A stretch of DNA of 64,000 bases, taken from assembly GCA_963810915.1 (NCBI GenBank), contig CAWEPH010000001.1, forward strand, positions 62,001 through 126,000. Direction: 5' to 3'. Shown one piece after another: positions 1 to 8,629 of this stretch (position 1 is its first letter; the number at the start of each line of letters is the position of its first letter). The DNA comes from JAOUEA01 sp963810915. GTDB lineage: Bacteria > Actinomycetota > UBA4738 > HRBIN12. Made by a program: the position numbers and the translations under genes. Under the pieces are notes generated by a model. That model searched no databases and was not told the origin of the DNA. It saw nothing but the letters and a program-made list of their open reading frames with translations.

Positions 1-105
1 AACACGTTCGGCGAGGACGGGTGGGAACTCGTGGGTGTTGCCCAGATCCAGAACCCGATGGGCGGCGTGTCGACGGTGGCCTACATGAAGCGACCCAAGG
101 GCTGA
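1..105 (+). CDS. C-terminal end of a DUF4177-like small protein (partial)
   Basis: The window opens inside a reading frame of 34 codons that ends in TGA at 103-105. The visible piece contains GEDGWELVGV followed by a short beta-type tail, which is the usual core of DUF4177 proteins (small proteins of unknown function). The start and N-terminus lie outside the window. The following VOC gene begins three bases after the stop, so the two may be co-transcribed. The family call rests on one short motif. Confidence 0.5.
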   Translation, partial: NTFGEDGWELVGVAQIQNPMGGVSTVAYMKRPKG

Positions 106-108
106 GGC

Positions 109-750
109 GTGCGCATCGATCACGTCGTGCTCGCCGTGCGCGATCTGGACGACGCCGCCGATCGGCTCTTCGCCTCGACGGGGCTCGATGCGGTGGCGGG
201 GGGCCGGCATCCGGGCTGGGGAACCGCGAACCGCATCGTCCCGCTCGGCGATGACTATCTCGAGCTCCTCTGCGTCGTGGATCGAGAGGTCGGGGCGGGG
301 ACGACGCTGGGCCGTGCCCTCCTCGACCTCACGCGGGACGGCCATGATCGATGGTTCTCGGTGTGCGTGGCCGACCCGGCGATCGAGGCCACCGCCGCCC
401 GGCTTGGTCTCACCGTGGAGCCCGGCGCGCGTACACGGCCGGACGGCACCCAGATCCGGTGGCGGGGGGCCGGCATCGAGGACCCGGCCCGGCCCGCGTG
501 GCTGCCGTTCTTCATCGCATGGGACGTCGCGCCCCAGGAGCACCCGGGGCGCATGCCCGCCACACACCGTGTCGACACCGCGGGCATCGGCGGCGTCGAG
601 GTGGCGGGGGACACCGCCCTCCTTCGCGACTGGCTGGGCGGTGCCGACGTGCCCATCGCGTGCGTCGTCGATGACGGCCCGGCCGGGGTGCGATCCGTGA
701 CGGTGGGACTCGCAGACGGCGGCCGGCTCGCGCTCGACGGGACAGGCTAA
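109..750 (+). CDS. VOC superfamily protein, glyoxalase-3-like domain
   Basis: A 213-residue protein starting at GTG, three bases after the previous stop. It begins MRIDHVVLAVRDLDDA, the first beta-alpha-beta unit of a vicinal-oxygen-chelate fold, and continues with the GGRHPGWGTANR stretch typical of glyoxalase-like domain 3. A second half-fold begins near residue 125 (PAWLPFFIAWD). Substrate and metal dependence cannot be told from sequence. It converges with the MBL hydrolase, with 12 bases between the stops. Confidence 0.8.
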   Translation: MRIDHVVLAVRDLDDAADRLFASTGLDAVAGGRHPGWGTANRIVPLGDDYLELLCVVDREVGAGTTLGRALLDLTRDGHDRWFSVCVADPAIEATAARLGLTVEPGARTRPDGTQIRWRGAGIEDPARPAWLPFFIAWDVAPQEHPGRMPATHRVDTAGIGGVEVAGDTALLRDWLGGADVPIACVVDDGPAGVRSVTVGLADGGRLALDGTG

Positions 751-762
751 GTCCCGGCCGCC

Positions 763-1605
763 TCACACCGCGAGGTCCATGCCTTCCGCGGCGGCGACGC
801 ATCGCTCACCGTTCACGCCCCAGCGCTCGCGAACCGTGTCGGCCATCGCGTCGAGGGCGTCGTCGTCGTGCATCGGATCGTGATGGAAGAGCAGCAGCCG
901 CTCGACCGCGGCCTTGCGTGCGAAGGTCGCCATCTGGGCGGTGCTGGAGTGCCCCCAGCCCACGCGGTCGCCGTACTCCGCTTCGTCGTACTGGCAGTCG
1001 TGGATGAGGAGGTCGGCGCCGGCCGCGAGGGCGTGACCGGAGATCCACTCGGTGCTGAGCGCCTCGAGGTCCATCCCCAGCCCGGGCTCGTGGTCGGTCA
1101 CGTAGGCCAGGGTCCGCCCGTCGGCCTCGATCCGATAGCCGACCGTCGGTCCCGGATGCAGGATCGGACTGGAGCGGATGTGGGCGCTCCCGATGGTCCA
1201 CGCGCCCTGAGGCGCGTCGTGGAAGACGACCTCGGCCGGCACGCGAGCCAGGTGCACCGGGAACAACGGGGGCGAGAAGTACGTGGCGATCCGGGATGCC
1301 AGCGAGGCCACCGGCGAAGGCGGTCCCCAGATGTGGAGCTCGGTTTCCGTGGACCAGATCGGGGCGAAGGCACCGAGGCCCTCGAGATGATCGACGTGGA
1401 GGTGGGAGAGCAGGAGATCGATGCGCCCGGGGTGATCCTGCATGAGGCGGAGGCCGAGGGGTCGCAGACCCGTCCCCGCGTCGAGGATCAGGAGCTGGTC
1501 GTCGGCGAGACGGACCTCGACGCACGACGTGTTGCCGCCGTGACGGATCGTGTCGGGGCCAGGTGACGCGATCGAGCCGCGGCAACCCCAGACGCGGACC
1601 CGCAC
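763..1605 (-). CDS. MBL-fold metallo-hydrolase (PhnP/RNase Z-like)
   Basis: A 280-residue protein. The metal-binding HLHVDH signature is at about residues 68-73, after DAGTG at about 42-46; further His/Asp ligands include the HHDP motif near the C-terminus. The N-terminus VWGCRGS is typical of single-domain MBL hydrolases of the PhnP/YhfI type. The frame stays open upstream, but the GTG at 1605 shares a base with the stop of the PAS gene (TAGTG), so translational coupling fixes this start. It is the last gene of the minus-strand unit that begins with cystathionine beta-synthase. Substrate unknown; a phosphodiesterase or lactonase role is possible. Confidence 0.82.
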   Translation of the reverse strand: MRVRVWGCRGSIASPGPDTIRHGGNTSCVEVRLADDQLLILDAGTGLRPLGLRLMQDHPGRIDLLLSHLHVDHLEGLGAFAPIWSTETELHIWGPPSPVASLASRIATYFSPPLFPVHLARVPAEVVFHDAPQGAWTIGSAHIRSSPILHPGPTVGYRIEADGRTLAYVTDHEPGLGMDLEALSTEWISGHALAAGADLLIHDCQYDEAEYGDRVGWGHSSTAQMATFARKAAVERLLLFHHDPMHDDDALDAMADTVRERWGVNGERCVAAAEGMDLAV

Positions 1606-2021
1606 TATGCCTCCTCCGAGTGCTCCCAGAAGATGGACATGGCCCCCACGCACTCGTCTGCGTGCGCGAAGAGCGGGAACGCGGTCACCTCTATGTGGCG
1701 GTGCGTGCCGGCCACGTCGCGGATCCGCAGCGAACGGTGGCTCGGCGTGCCCTGCTCGAGCGCCACCCCGAGCGGCCGCTCGGACGGGGGCAGCACCCGG
1801 CCCTCTTCGTCTGCCGGGCCGATGGCCCGCGACCATTCAGCCGCGGCGATCACCTCGCCCTCCGTGTAGGGCATCCCCAGCATCGCCTCGGCGGCCTCGT
1901 TGAAGTAGATGAGGTTGTCCTCGGTGTCCACGAGGAAGACGGCGGTCGCCAGCCGCGAGGCGAAGTCGCGCGCGAGGATCAGCACCAGGTTCCGTTGTGC
2001 GACGTCCATGACGGTTCGCAA
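1605..2021 (-). CDS. Single PAS-domain protein
   Basis: A 138-residue soluble protein that is essentially one PAS fold: RLATAVFLVDTEDNLIYFNEAA near residue 23, the loop with LGMPYTEGEV, and a closing strand around HRHIEVTAFPLF. There is no kinase, GGDEF or HTH output domain, so it probably acts as a small sensor or adaptor. An internal ATG at codon 5 is an alternative start. Its stop overlaps the start of the MBL hydrolase, and it follows the cystathionine gamma-synthase by 39 bases, so it is likely in the same transcript. Confidence 0.75.
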   Translation of the reverse strand: MRTVMDVAQRNLVLILARDFASRLATAVFLVDTEDNLIYFNEAAEAMLGMPYTEGEVIAAAEWSRAIGPADEEGRVLPPSERPLGVALEQGTPSHRSLRIRDVAGTHRHIEVTAFPLFAHADECVGAMSIFWEHSEEA

Positions 2022-2060
2022 GCGTAGTCCGTTCGACAGGTGCGCGGGAAGCCGGCGTCC

Positions 2061-3194
2061 TCAGCCCAGTGCGCGCGCGAGGTCGGCGATCAGGTCGTCG
2101 GGATGTTCGATCCCCACCGACAGCCGGATCAGGTTGGCCGGCACCTCCAGGGGTGAGCCCGCGACGCTCGCGTGGGTCATCGGGCCGGGCACCTCGATCA
2201 GGGATTCGACGCCGCCGAGCGATTCGGCGAGGAAGAACAGCTCGGTCCCCGCGGCCACGGCGAGGGCCTCCTCCGCGGAGGCCACTTCGAAGGAGATCAT
2301 GCCCCCGAAGCCCTGCATCTGCCGGGCGGCGAGCGCGTGCCCCGGGTGGGAGGCGAGGCCCGGGTAATGCACGCGGGTCACGCGCGGGTGCTCGTCGAGG
2401 AAGGCCGCGACGGCGCCCGCGCCCTCACAGTGGGCGCGCATCCGCACCGCCAGCGTCTTCAGGCCGCGCAAAGCGAGGTAGCAGTCCATGGGTCCCGGCA
2501 CCGCGCCGACGGCGTTCACGAGGAACGCCAGCTTCTCGATCAGGTCGTCCTGGCTCGCGACCAGCGCGCCCCCGATCAGGTCCGAGTGGCCGCTGAGATA
2601 CTTCGTGACGCTGTGCACGACCACGTCGCAGCCGAGGGCCAGCGGTCGCTGCAGCGCCGGCGTGGCGAAGGTGTTGTCGACCACCACGCGCGCCTCCCCC
2701 GCGTGGGCGACCTCGGCGACCGCCGCGAGGTCCACGACCTTCAACATCGGGTTCGACGGGCTCTCGACCCAGACGAAGCGGGTCCGCGGACCCACGGCGG
2801 CCTCGATCGAGGACGGGTCGGTGAGATCCGCGGTGTCGCACGCCAGACCCCAGGGGCCCAGCACCTCGGTGATGAGCCGGTAGGTGCCGCCGTAGACGTC
2901 GTCGGCGAGCACCACGTGATCACCGGGGCGCAGCGTGAGGAGCAGCGTCGCCTCCGCGGCCAGCCCGCTGGCGAACGCGAACGCGCGCGTGCCGCCCTCC
3001 ATCGCGGCCAGGGCGGTCTCCAACGCCTCGCGCGTCGGATTCCCGCCGCGCCCGTAGTCCCAGCGCTTGAAGGATCCAACGGCGTCCTGGGCGTAGGTGG
3101 AGGTCTGGTAGATCGGGACATTCACCGCACCGAAGAGGTCTTCGGGGTCCTGGCCCGCATGGATCGCCTGTGTCTCGATGTGCTCCTCGTTCAT
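2061..3194 (-). CDS. Cystathionine gamma-synthase / gamma-lyase (PLP)
   Basis: A 377-residue Cys/Met-metabolism PLP enzyme of the usual length. The PLP-binding region HSVTKYLSGHSD places the Schiff-base lysine near residue 198; YGRGGNPT near residue 48 and the active-site YGGTYR are also present. It could form cystathionine from cysteine plus an activated homoserine, or cleave cystathionine to cysteine. The adjacent cystathionine beta-synthase favours the lyase direction (reverse transsulfuration). The start ATG overlaps the DUF429 stop (ATGA), although the frame is open far upstream. metB-type and metC/cth-type members cannot be separated by eye. Confidence 0.88.
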   Translation of the reverse strand: MNEEHIETQAIHAGQDPEDLFGAVNVPIYQTSTYAQDAVGSFKRWDYGRGGNPTREALETALAAMEGGTRAFAFASGLAAEATLLLTLRPGDHVVLADDVYGGTYRLITEVLGPWGLACDTADLTDPSSIEAAVGPRTRFVWVESPSNPMLKVVDLAAVAEVAHAGEARVVVDNTFATPALQRPLALGCDVVVHSVTKYLSGHSDLIGGALVASQDDLIEKLAFLVNAVGAVPGPMDCYLALRGLKTLAVRMRAHCEGAGAVAAFLDEHPRVTRVHYPGLASHPGHALAARQMQGFGGMISFEVASAEEALAVAAGTELFFLAESLGGVESLIEVPGPMTHASVAGSPLEVPANLIRLSVGIEHPDDLIADLARALG

Positions 3195-4033
3195 GGTCCC
3201 GCCTCCGGCGGCAGCTCCCACCCGCGCCGCACGAGCTCCGCGCGCGCGGTGTCGCCCTCTCGCACCTGGCGCCACAGCCGGTACTTGCGTTTCGCATCGT
3301 GGCCCGGGGCGAATTCGCTGCCGGCGGGAACCTGCCGGTCGCAGCCCCGCTCCCCGCAGACGCACCAGGCGAAGAGCTGGGCCGGGTCCTCGCGGGCGAC
3401 GATGCCCGGGCGATACGTGGGGGCCGGCGCCGAGGTCGGGATCACGATCACGCCTTCGCTCGGATCGCCGAGGTGGGTCTCGTGGCCGTCGAGGACCAGC
3501 AGGCCCGTGAGCGCCGCGAGCGCCGCATCGAGCCGATCGACCGTGGTGAGCTCCTCCGTACGTACACCTTGGAGCTTGAGGACCCGCTCGCGCCACTGCC
3601 GCTTGCGCTCGCCCCTCGGCGGAAGGCACCCGGCCAGTACCGTGGCCGTCGCGTGTGGGAAGACCTCGATCGCACGCTTGCGGTAGGGCCTCCCCGTTGC
3701 CAGGGGATAGCCCAGCTCGTCGCTGAGCGCGAACACCTCCATCCCGCGTCGCATCCACTCGAACCGCGGATGGTCGGCGTGCTCCTCGGAGGGGGTGCGG
3801 AAGGCATGGATGTTCAGCCGCGCGAGTTCGTTCTCCGTGTGACGGGACCTGCCTCCCCGCGCCCACTTCGGCGGCGAATCCACCGCGACGATCTCCGGTG
3901 CGTACTCGCGGATCACGTGCTCGACGTCGTCGAGGCTCGCCCGCGAGCGCACGACGGTGGGCATGCGGCGCTCATCCATCAGGACCAGATCGAGACCTTT
4001 GCCCACGCCGACGTCGATGCCGAGGGAGCGCAC
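3191..4033 (-). CDS. DUF429 family protein, predicted RNase H-like nuclease
   Basis: A 280-residue protein starting at GTG with SLGIDVGVGKGLDLVLMD, the first strand of an RNase H/actin-like fold. IVAVDSPPKW at about residues 46-55 supplies a second conserved acidic position. The family (DUF429) has a predicted but largely unproven nuclease role. It lies between the two transsulfuration enzymes, 4 bases after cystathionine beta-synthase and overlapping the next gene by 4 bases. A nucleic-acid function in a sulfur operon is unexpected and unexplained. The C-terminal part has conserved-looking Cys residues (CVCGERGC) that could bind a metal. Confidence 0.72.
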   Translation of the reverse strand: MRSLGIDVGVGKGLDLVLMDERRMPTVVRSRASLDDVEHVIREYAPEIVAVDSPPKWARGGRSRHTENELARLNIHAFRTPSEEHADHPRFEWMRRGMEVFALSDELGYPLATGRPYRKRAIEVFPHATATVLAGCLPPRGERKRQWRERVLKLQGVRTEELTTVDRLDAALAALTGLLVLDGHETHLGDPSEGVIVIPTSAPAPTYRPGIVAREDPAQLFAWCVCGERGCDRQVPAGSEFAPGHDAKRKYRLWRQVREGDTARAELVRRGWELPPEAGP

Positions 4034-4037
4034 GCGT

Positions 4038-5411
4038 CTACTGGTTCCGCCGGCGATGCGCCAGGAAGTCGAGCAGGTCGGACCGGGTCAGCACGCCGAG
4101 GACCTGTCCCTCCTTGGCCACGAGGACCGCCGATCCCTGTTCGAGGGCGGCGAAGGCGGACTCCACCGGCTCGTCCCACTCCACCATCCCGATCGGCGGC
4201 GCCATGATCTCGGCGACGTCGGCCTGCAGGGCGTCGGGGTCTCGGAAGATCCGCTCCAGCAGCTCGCGGTCGCGGATCGAGCCCACGAACTGCGCAACCT
4301 CGTTGGTTTCCCCGCGCACGACCGGCGCCTGGCTGATGGAGTGCTCCTGCAGCGTGTCCACCGCCTGGCGCACCTTGGCGTGGGCGTTCACCGTGATGAG
4401 CGCGGGGAGGCCGCCCTCCTTGGCCGCGAGCACCTCGTCGACGCGGATCGTCTCGGGCCGGTCGAGCATCCCGTACTGGAGCATCCACGAGTCGGAGTAG
4501 ATCTTCGAGAGGTAGCCGCGGCCGGTGTCCGGCAGCAGGACGACCACCGTCGCGGTCTCGTCGAGTTCGCGGGCCACCTGCAGCGCGGCGAACACGGCCG
4601 TGCCGCACGAGCCGCCCACGAGGATGCCCTCCTGCCGCGTCACCGCGCGCGCCGTGAGGAACGAATCGCGGTCGCTCACCTTCACGTAGCGGTCCACCAC
4701 GCCGGGATCGAACGTCTCGGGCCAGAAGTCCTCGCCGATGCCCTCCACGAGGTAGGGACGGGGCTCGTCACCGGAGTAGACCGAGCCCTCGGGGTCGGCG
4801 CCCACGATCATCACGCCCGGATCCTGCTCTTTCAGGTAGCGACCGACGCCGCTGATCGTGCCCCCGGTCCCCACGCCCGCGACGAAGACGTCGATCTCAC
4901 CCTGGGTCTGCTCCCAGATCTCGGGCCCCGTCGTCTCGTAGTGGGTCTTGGGGTTCTCGGGGTTGAAGTACTGGTTGGGCTGGAATGCTCCCGGGATCTC
5001 GGCGGCGAGCCGGTCGGCCACCCGGTAATAGCTCTCCGGCGACTCGGGCGCCACCGCGGTGGGCGTGATGACCACCTCGGCTCCGTAGGCCCGCAACAGG
5101 CTGATCTTCTCCTGGCTCATCTTGTCGGGCATCACGAAGATGCACTTGTAGCCGCGGATGGCCGCCGCGATCGCGAGACCGTGTCCCGTGTTGCCGGAGG
5201 TCGGCTCCACGATCGTGCCGCCGGGTCTCAGCTTCCCTTCGCGTTCGGCCGCCTCGATCATCCGGATGCCGATCCGATCCTTCACGGATCCACCCGGGTT
5301 GAGCATCTCGAGCTTCGCCAGCACCGTGGGCCGCACGCCGCGGGTGACCGCATGCAGGCGCACGAGGGGCGTATGCCCCATCGCGTCGAGGAACGTGTCG
5401 AGCGCCTCCAT
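4038..5411 (-). CDS. cbs: Cystathionine beta-synthase with C-terminal CBS pair
   Basis: A 457-residue protein. The N-terminal fold-type II PLP domain (1-330) has the lysine motif NPGGSVKDR (Lys44), the substrate loop TSGNTG and the phosphate loop GTGGTISG. The last 120 residues form a CBS-domain pair (GETNEVAQFVGSIRD, then VLGVLTRSDLLDFL). This architecture is that of cystathionine beta-synthase rather than plain O-acetylserine sulfhydrylase; it would condense serine (or O-acetylserine) with homocysteine. The ATG at 5411 is preceded by AAAGGGG and matches the family N-terminus. It is first in the minus-strand unit, facing the REC-GGDEF gene across 180 bases. Confidence 0.9.
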   Translation of the reverse strand: MEALDTFLDAMGHTPLVRLHAVTRGVRPTVLAKLEMLNPGGSVKDRIGIRMIEAAEREGKLRPGGTIVEPTSGNTGHGLAIAAAIRGYKCIFVMPDKMSQEKISLLRAYGAEVVITPTAVAPESPESYYRVADRLAAEIPGAFQPNQYFNPENPKTHYETTGPEIWEQTQGEIDVFVAGVGTGGTISGVGRYLKEQDPGVMIVGADPEGSVYSGDEPRPYLVEGIGEDFWPETFDPGVVDRYVKVSDRDSFLTARAVTRQEGILVGGSCGTAVFAALQVARELDETATVVVLLPDTGRGYLSKIYSDSWMLQYGMLDRPETIRVDEVLAAKEGGLPALITVNAHAKVRQAVDTLQEHSISQAPVVRGETNEVAQFVGSIRDRELLERIFRDPDALQADVAEIMAPPIGMVEWDEPVESAFAALEQGSAVLVAKEGQVLGVLTRSDLLDFLAHRRRNQ

Positions 5412-5504
5412 CCGGACCCCTTTCGCGTCGGTGATGCCCCCGTATGGTGCCACGGCGGCCGGACACCCGGACGGGCGGATATCCGGGAAGGTTGCGCGAC
5501 CGGC

Positions 5505-5520
5505 TACACCTGCGGGTGTA
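5505..5520. promoter_or_regulatory. Perfect inverted repeat in the divergent cbs / REC-GGDEF spacer
   Basis: TACACC-TGCG-GGTGTA is a perfect 6-base inverted repeat with a 4-base centre. It lies in the only spacer between the divergent cystathionine beta-synthase and REC-GGDEF genes, 72 bases before the latter. The geometry suits a dimeric regulator site. No regulator is assigned; a short hairpin arising by chance is the alternative. Confidence 0.4.
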
Positions 5521-5591
5521 ACGTGCCGATTCCAGGGAACGGATGTCGGGGGACGTTGTCGTGCTCCGGCGAGAACGCACGGAGAGACGGT

Positions 5592-6557
5592 GTGACCGAC
5601 CTGCAACCCATCCAGGAGCCCGGCGGCGGCGGCGAGAGCCTACTGGTCGTCGACGACGATCCGTTCATCGCGCGCCTGCTCGAGATCGAGCTCAAGGCGG
5701 CCGGCTACGACGTCCGCGTCGCGAGCGACGGCGCCCAGGCGCTCGAGGTGGCCCAGGAGCGGTGCCCCGACCTCGTGCTCGCCGACGTGATGATGCCCAA
5801 CATGGACGGGTTCGAGCTCACGAGGCGGCTCCGCCAGGATCCGCGCACGGCGGCCGTCTCCATCATCATGCTCACTGCGCGCGGCCTGTCCGCCGACAAG
5901 CTCGAGGGCTTCGCGATCGGCGCGGACGACTACATCGTGAAGCCGTTCGACACGCCGGAACTGTTGGCGCGCATCCGCGGCGTGATCCGCCGGTCGCGCG
6001 ACATGCGGGCACAGTCGCCCCTCACCGGGCTGCCGGGCAACGTGCGGATCGAGGAGGAGATCGACTCCCGCGTCGAGCAGGGGCTCCCGTTCGCGATCCT
6101 CTACGGCGACCTCGACAACTTCAAGGCGTTCAACGATCACTACGGGTTCGCGCGCGGGGACGCCGTGATCCAGACCACCGCGCGGATGCTCGAAGACGTC
6201 GCTCGGGAGTTCGCCGGCGATGCATCGTTCGTGGGCCATGTCGGCGGAGACGACTTCGTGGTAGTGGTTCCGCCCGAGCACGCCGTCGCCGTCGCGCAGG
6301 CCATGGTGGAGCGCTTCGACACGATGGCCGCGGATCTCTACAACGCTGAGGACCGAGAGCGTGGGTACATCGAGGTCGTGAACCGCCGCGGTGAGCTCCA
6401 GCGCTTCGGCATCCTCACGATGTCGATCGGCGTGGCCACCACCGACCGCCGCTCGTTCCAGCACTACGCGGAGGCGGTGGCCGTCGCCACCGAGATGAAG
6501 CAATACACGAAGGGCGCGACAGGCTCGTCGTGGGCGATGGACCGCCGCACCGACTGA
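5592..6557 (+). CDS. Response regulator with GGDEF domain (REC-GGDEF)
   Basis: A 321-residue protein. The N-terminal receiver domain (about 16-130) has the acidic pocket DDD at 21-23, phospho-acceptor Asp65 in VLADVMMPN and Lys117 in YIVKPFD. A GGDEF-type domain follows (about 142-318). Its signature reads GGDDF (218-222), so the third acidic position is Asp where Glu is usual; activity is plausible but not certain. The GTG start at 5592 has GGAGAG five bases upstream; the frame is open far upstream only by composition. It converges with the REC-EAL gene, pairing a probable cyclic-di-GMP maker with a degrader. No histidine kinase is adjacent. Confidence 0.88.
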   Translation: MTDLQPIQEPGGGGESLLVVDDDPFIARLLEIELKAAGYDVRVASDGAQALEVAQERCPDLVLADVMMPNMDGFELTRRLRQDPRTAAVSIIMLTARGLSADKLEGFAIGADDYIVKPFDTPELLARIRGVIRRSRDMRAQSPLTGLPGNVRIEEEIDSRVEQGLPFAILYGDLDNFKAFNDHYGFARGDAVIQTTARMLEDVAREFAGDASFVGHVGGDDFVVVVPPEHAVAVAQAMVERFDTMAADLYNAEDRERGYIEVVNRRGELQRFGILTMSIGVATTDRRSFQHYAEAVAVATEMKQYTKGATGSSWAMDRRTD

Positions 6558-6584
6558 GCCGCGTGCGGTTCGCCGGGCCCCGGT

Positions 6585-7775
6585 TCAGCGGGGTGTCGGG
6601 GGCGCGAGGAAGAACCCCTGGCCCTGGGGTACGCCGAGCGCGAGCAGCGTATCCAGTTCCTCCGCCGTCTCGATCCCCTCGGCCACCATCGTCATCCCCA
6701 GCTCCTCCGCGAAGGACATCAGGGCGCTCGCGAGCGCGTAGCGGGCCCGATCGGTATCGATGTCGCGGGTGAGCGAGATGTCCAGCTTCACGATGTCGGG
6801 GGCGATCCGCACGGTGTGGCGCATGCTGGCGAATCCGGCGCCTGCGTCATCGATCGCCACGCGCGCGCCCTGACGCCGGAGCGCCTCGAGGGCCGCCAGC
6901 AGCGTCTCGTAGTCCTCCACCGCCTCGTGCTCGGTGATCTCCAGGACGATGCGGGGCGCGTCCAACGCGAGGAGCGAGGCGAGATCGCGCGAGACCGCCG
7001 CACGATGCGAGCAGTTGATGGAGAGGTACGCGTCGCGCGGCAGGCCGGGCAGGATCCGCATGGCCTGACGCACGGCGGCGAGTTCCAGGGGCACGCCGAG
7101 TTCATGCCGGACGGCCTCGGCGAACCATTCGTTGGGGGGCCGCAGCGGGAGGGAGCGGAAGCGCGCGAGCGCCTCGACCCCCACCATCTCCCGGGTGCGC
7201 AGATCCACGATGGGCTGGTAGACCATGGAGAGTCCATCGCCCGCCATGAAGCGCTCGATCTCGCCCCGCGCGGCGTCGCGCTGTTCCTGCTCGATCTCCT
7301 CGCGTCGCAGCTGCGAGGTGAGCTCCTGGACGATGCCCCCGATCACCTCGGCCGACAGGCTCGCCCCACCGCCCATGACCCGCTCGATCGAGTCGAGGAT
7401 CTCGTCGGCCCCGGTGCCCTTCACGAGGTACCCGACGGCCCCAGCGCGCAGCATCTCCAACACGGTGAGCCGGTCCTCGAAGGCGCTCAGCGCGATCACC
7501 CTCGTGGCGGGCGATACACGCACGATCTCGCGCGCCGCTCGCGGACCACCGCCGGCGGGCATCTTCACGTCCACGAGGGCAACGTCGGGCTGTCCGTCGT
7601 CGGCCAGCTGGATGGCCTCGTCGGCGTCGCCGGCGGAGCCGATCAAGACCACGTGATCCTCGTGGGCGAGCAGCTCGGCGAGCGCACCGCGCAGCGCCGG
7701 TTCGTCGTCCGCGATGAGCACGCGGATCGGATCGGCGGCCGCGTCGCTCATGTAGGGGGAAGGGAGGACGGCCAT
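6585..7775 (-). CDS. Response regulator with EAL phosphodiesterase domain (REC-EAL)
   Basis: A 396-residue protein. The receiver domain (about 18-135) has the DDEP acidic pocket and Asp69 (VALVDVKMP). A helical linker (150-178) leads to an EAL domain (about 180-390). Catalytic-type motifs are present: EALAR (201-205), the SINCS asparagine, EITEHE, DDAGAGFAS, KLD and EGIE. This is consistent with an active cyclic-di-GMP phosphodiesterase controlled by phosphorylation. The start could be the ATG at 7775 (preceded by GGGGCAGG) or the ATG at 7751 nearer the domain; neither has a strong ribosome site. The upstream neighbour is the broken epoxide hydrolase. Confidence 0.86.
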   Translation of the reverse strand: MAVLPSPYMSDAAADPIRVLIADDEPALRGALAELLAHEDHVVLIGSAGDADEAIQLADDGQPDVALVDVKMPAGGGPRAAREIVRVSPATRVIALSAFEDRLTVLEMLRAGAVGYLVKGTGADEILDSIERVMGGGASLSAEVIGGIVQELTSQLRREEIEQEQRDAARGEIERFMAGDGLSMVYQPIVDLRTREMVGVEALARFRSLPLRPPNEWFAEAVRHELGVPLELAAVRQAMRILPGLPRDAYLSINCSHRAAVSRDLASLLALDAPRIVLEITEHEAVEDYETLLAALEALRRQGARVAIDDAGAGFASMRHTVRIAPDIVKLDISLTRDIDTDRARYALASALMSFAEELGMTMVAEGIETAEELDTLLALGVPQGQGFFLAPPTPR

Positions 7776-8629
7776 CGGGGGGACGCTACCTGCCCCGAAG
7801 GGGTGTCAACGGGTGAATCCAGCAGGGCATAGCCGATCGTCTCCGGGCGCGTTGCCTGCTCCACGAAGTATCCAGTGCCGGTGGCATGGAATTCGTCGAG
7901 CTGGTCGAGCGCGGCTCGCTCTTCTTCCGTGGGTGGCGACGCGCTCAGGGCATTGGCGTCGCCCAGCGCTGGCGTCAGCAGATTGGTATGGATGCCGAGC
8001 AAACCGTCGAGTGACAGGCGGCCCATCGCGTCGGTGACCTGGGAGCCCACGTCGCCACCCTGCGCAACGTACCGGGTGTAACCGAGGCGCCGCATGAGCT
8101 CGTGCCAGGCTCGTCCGATCCGGATGGGACCCCAGCCGACCTCGGTCGGCTCGTCGGAGAAGCCGTAGCCAGGGACCGACGGCAGCACGAGGTGGAAGGC
8201 GTCCTCTTCGTTACCGCCGTGGGCGGTCGGGTCGGTGAGTGGGCCGATGATTTCGAGCAGCTCGATGATCGAGCCCGGCCAGCCGTGCGTCATGACCAAC
8301 GGCAACGCGTTCGCGTGGGGCGACTTCACGTGGATGAAGTGGATGTTCAGCCCGTCGAGCTCGGTCTTGAACTGCGGCAGCGCGTTTAGTCGAGCCTCAC
8401 ACTTGCGCCAGTCGTACTCGGTCGCCCAGAAGCGGGCGAGCGCCCGCGTCGCCGCCAACTGCACACCCTGCGAGCGATCGGCGACGAGTTCCTTGGTCGG
8501 CCAACGCGTCGCATCGATCCGACGGCGAAGATCGTCGATCGCCCCCTGCTCGAAGTCGACTGCGAACGGCTTGACGGTCGTGTCGCCGATGATCGTGACG
8601 GGATCGATCGAAGCAGTGTCCTTGTCCAT
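7776..8629 (-). pseudogene. Epoxide hydrolase, C-terminally truncated
   Basis: The frame starts at ATG 8629 behind a strong GGAGGAGGAG ribosome site. It matches an N-terminal epoxide-hydrolase (EHN) domain followed by an alpha/beta hydrolase: oxyanion motif HGWPGS and nucleophile motif GGDVGSQ are present. Similarity stops at about codon 275 (LLDSPVD), where a family member needs roughly 100 more residues including the charge-relay acid and catalytic His. The frame then runs through unrelated sequence to a stop at 7748, inside the start of the REC-EAL gene. The product would be inactive as a hydrolase. This looks like a deletion joint rather than a simple indel. Confidence 0.72.

Noticed and set aside
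3957..5591. Long plus-strand open frame upstream of the REC-GGDEF gene
   Set aside because: It is antisense to cystathionine beta-synthase, and the translation is low-complexity Arg/His/Gly typical of GC-rich shadow frames. The real start is GTG 5592 with a ribosome site.
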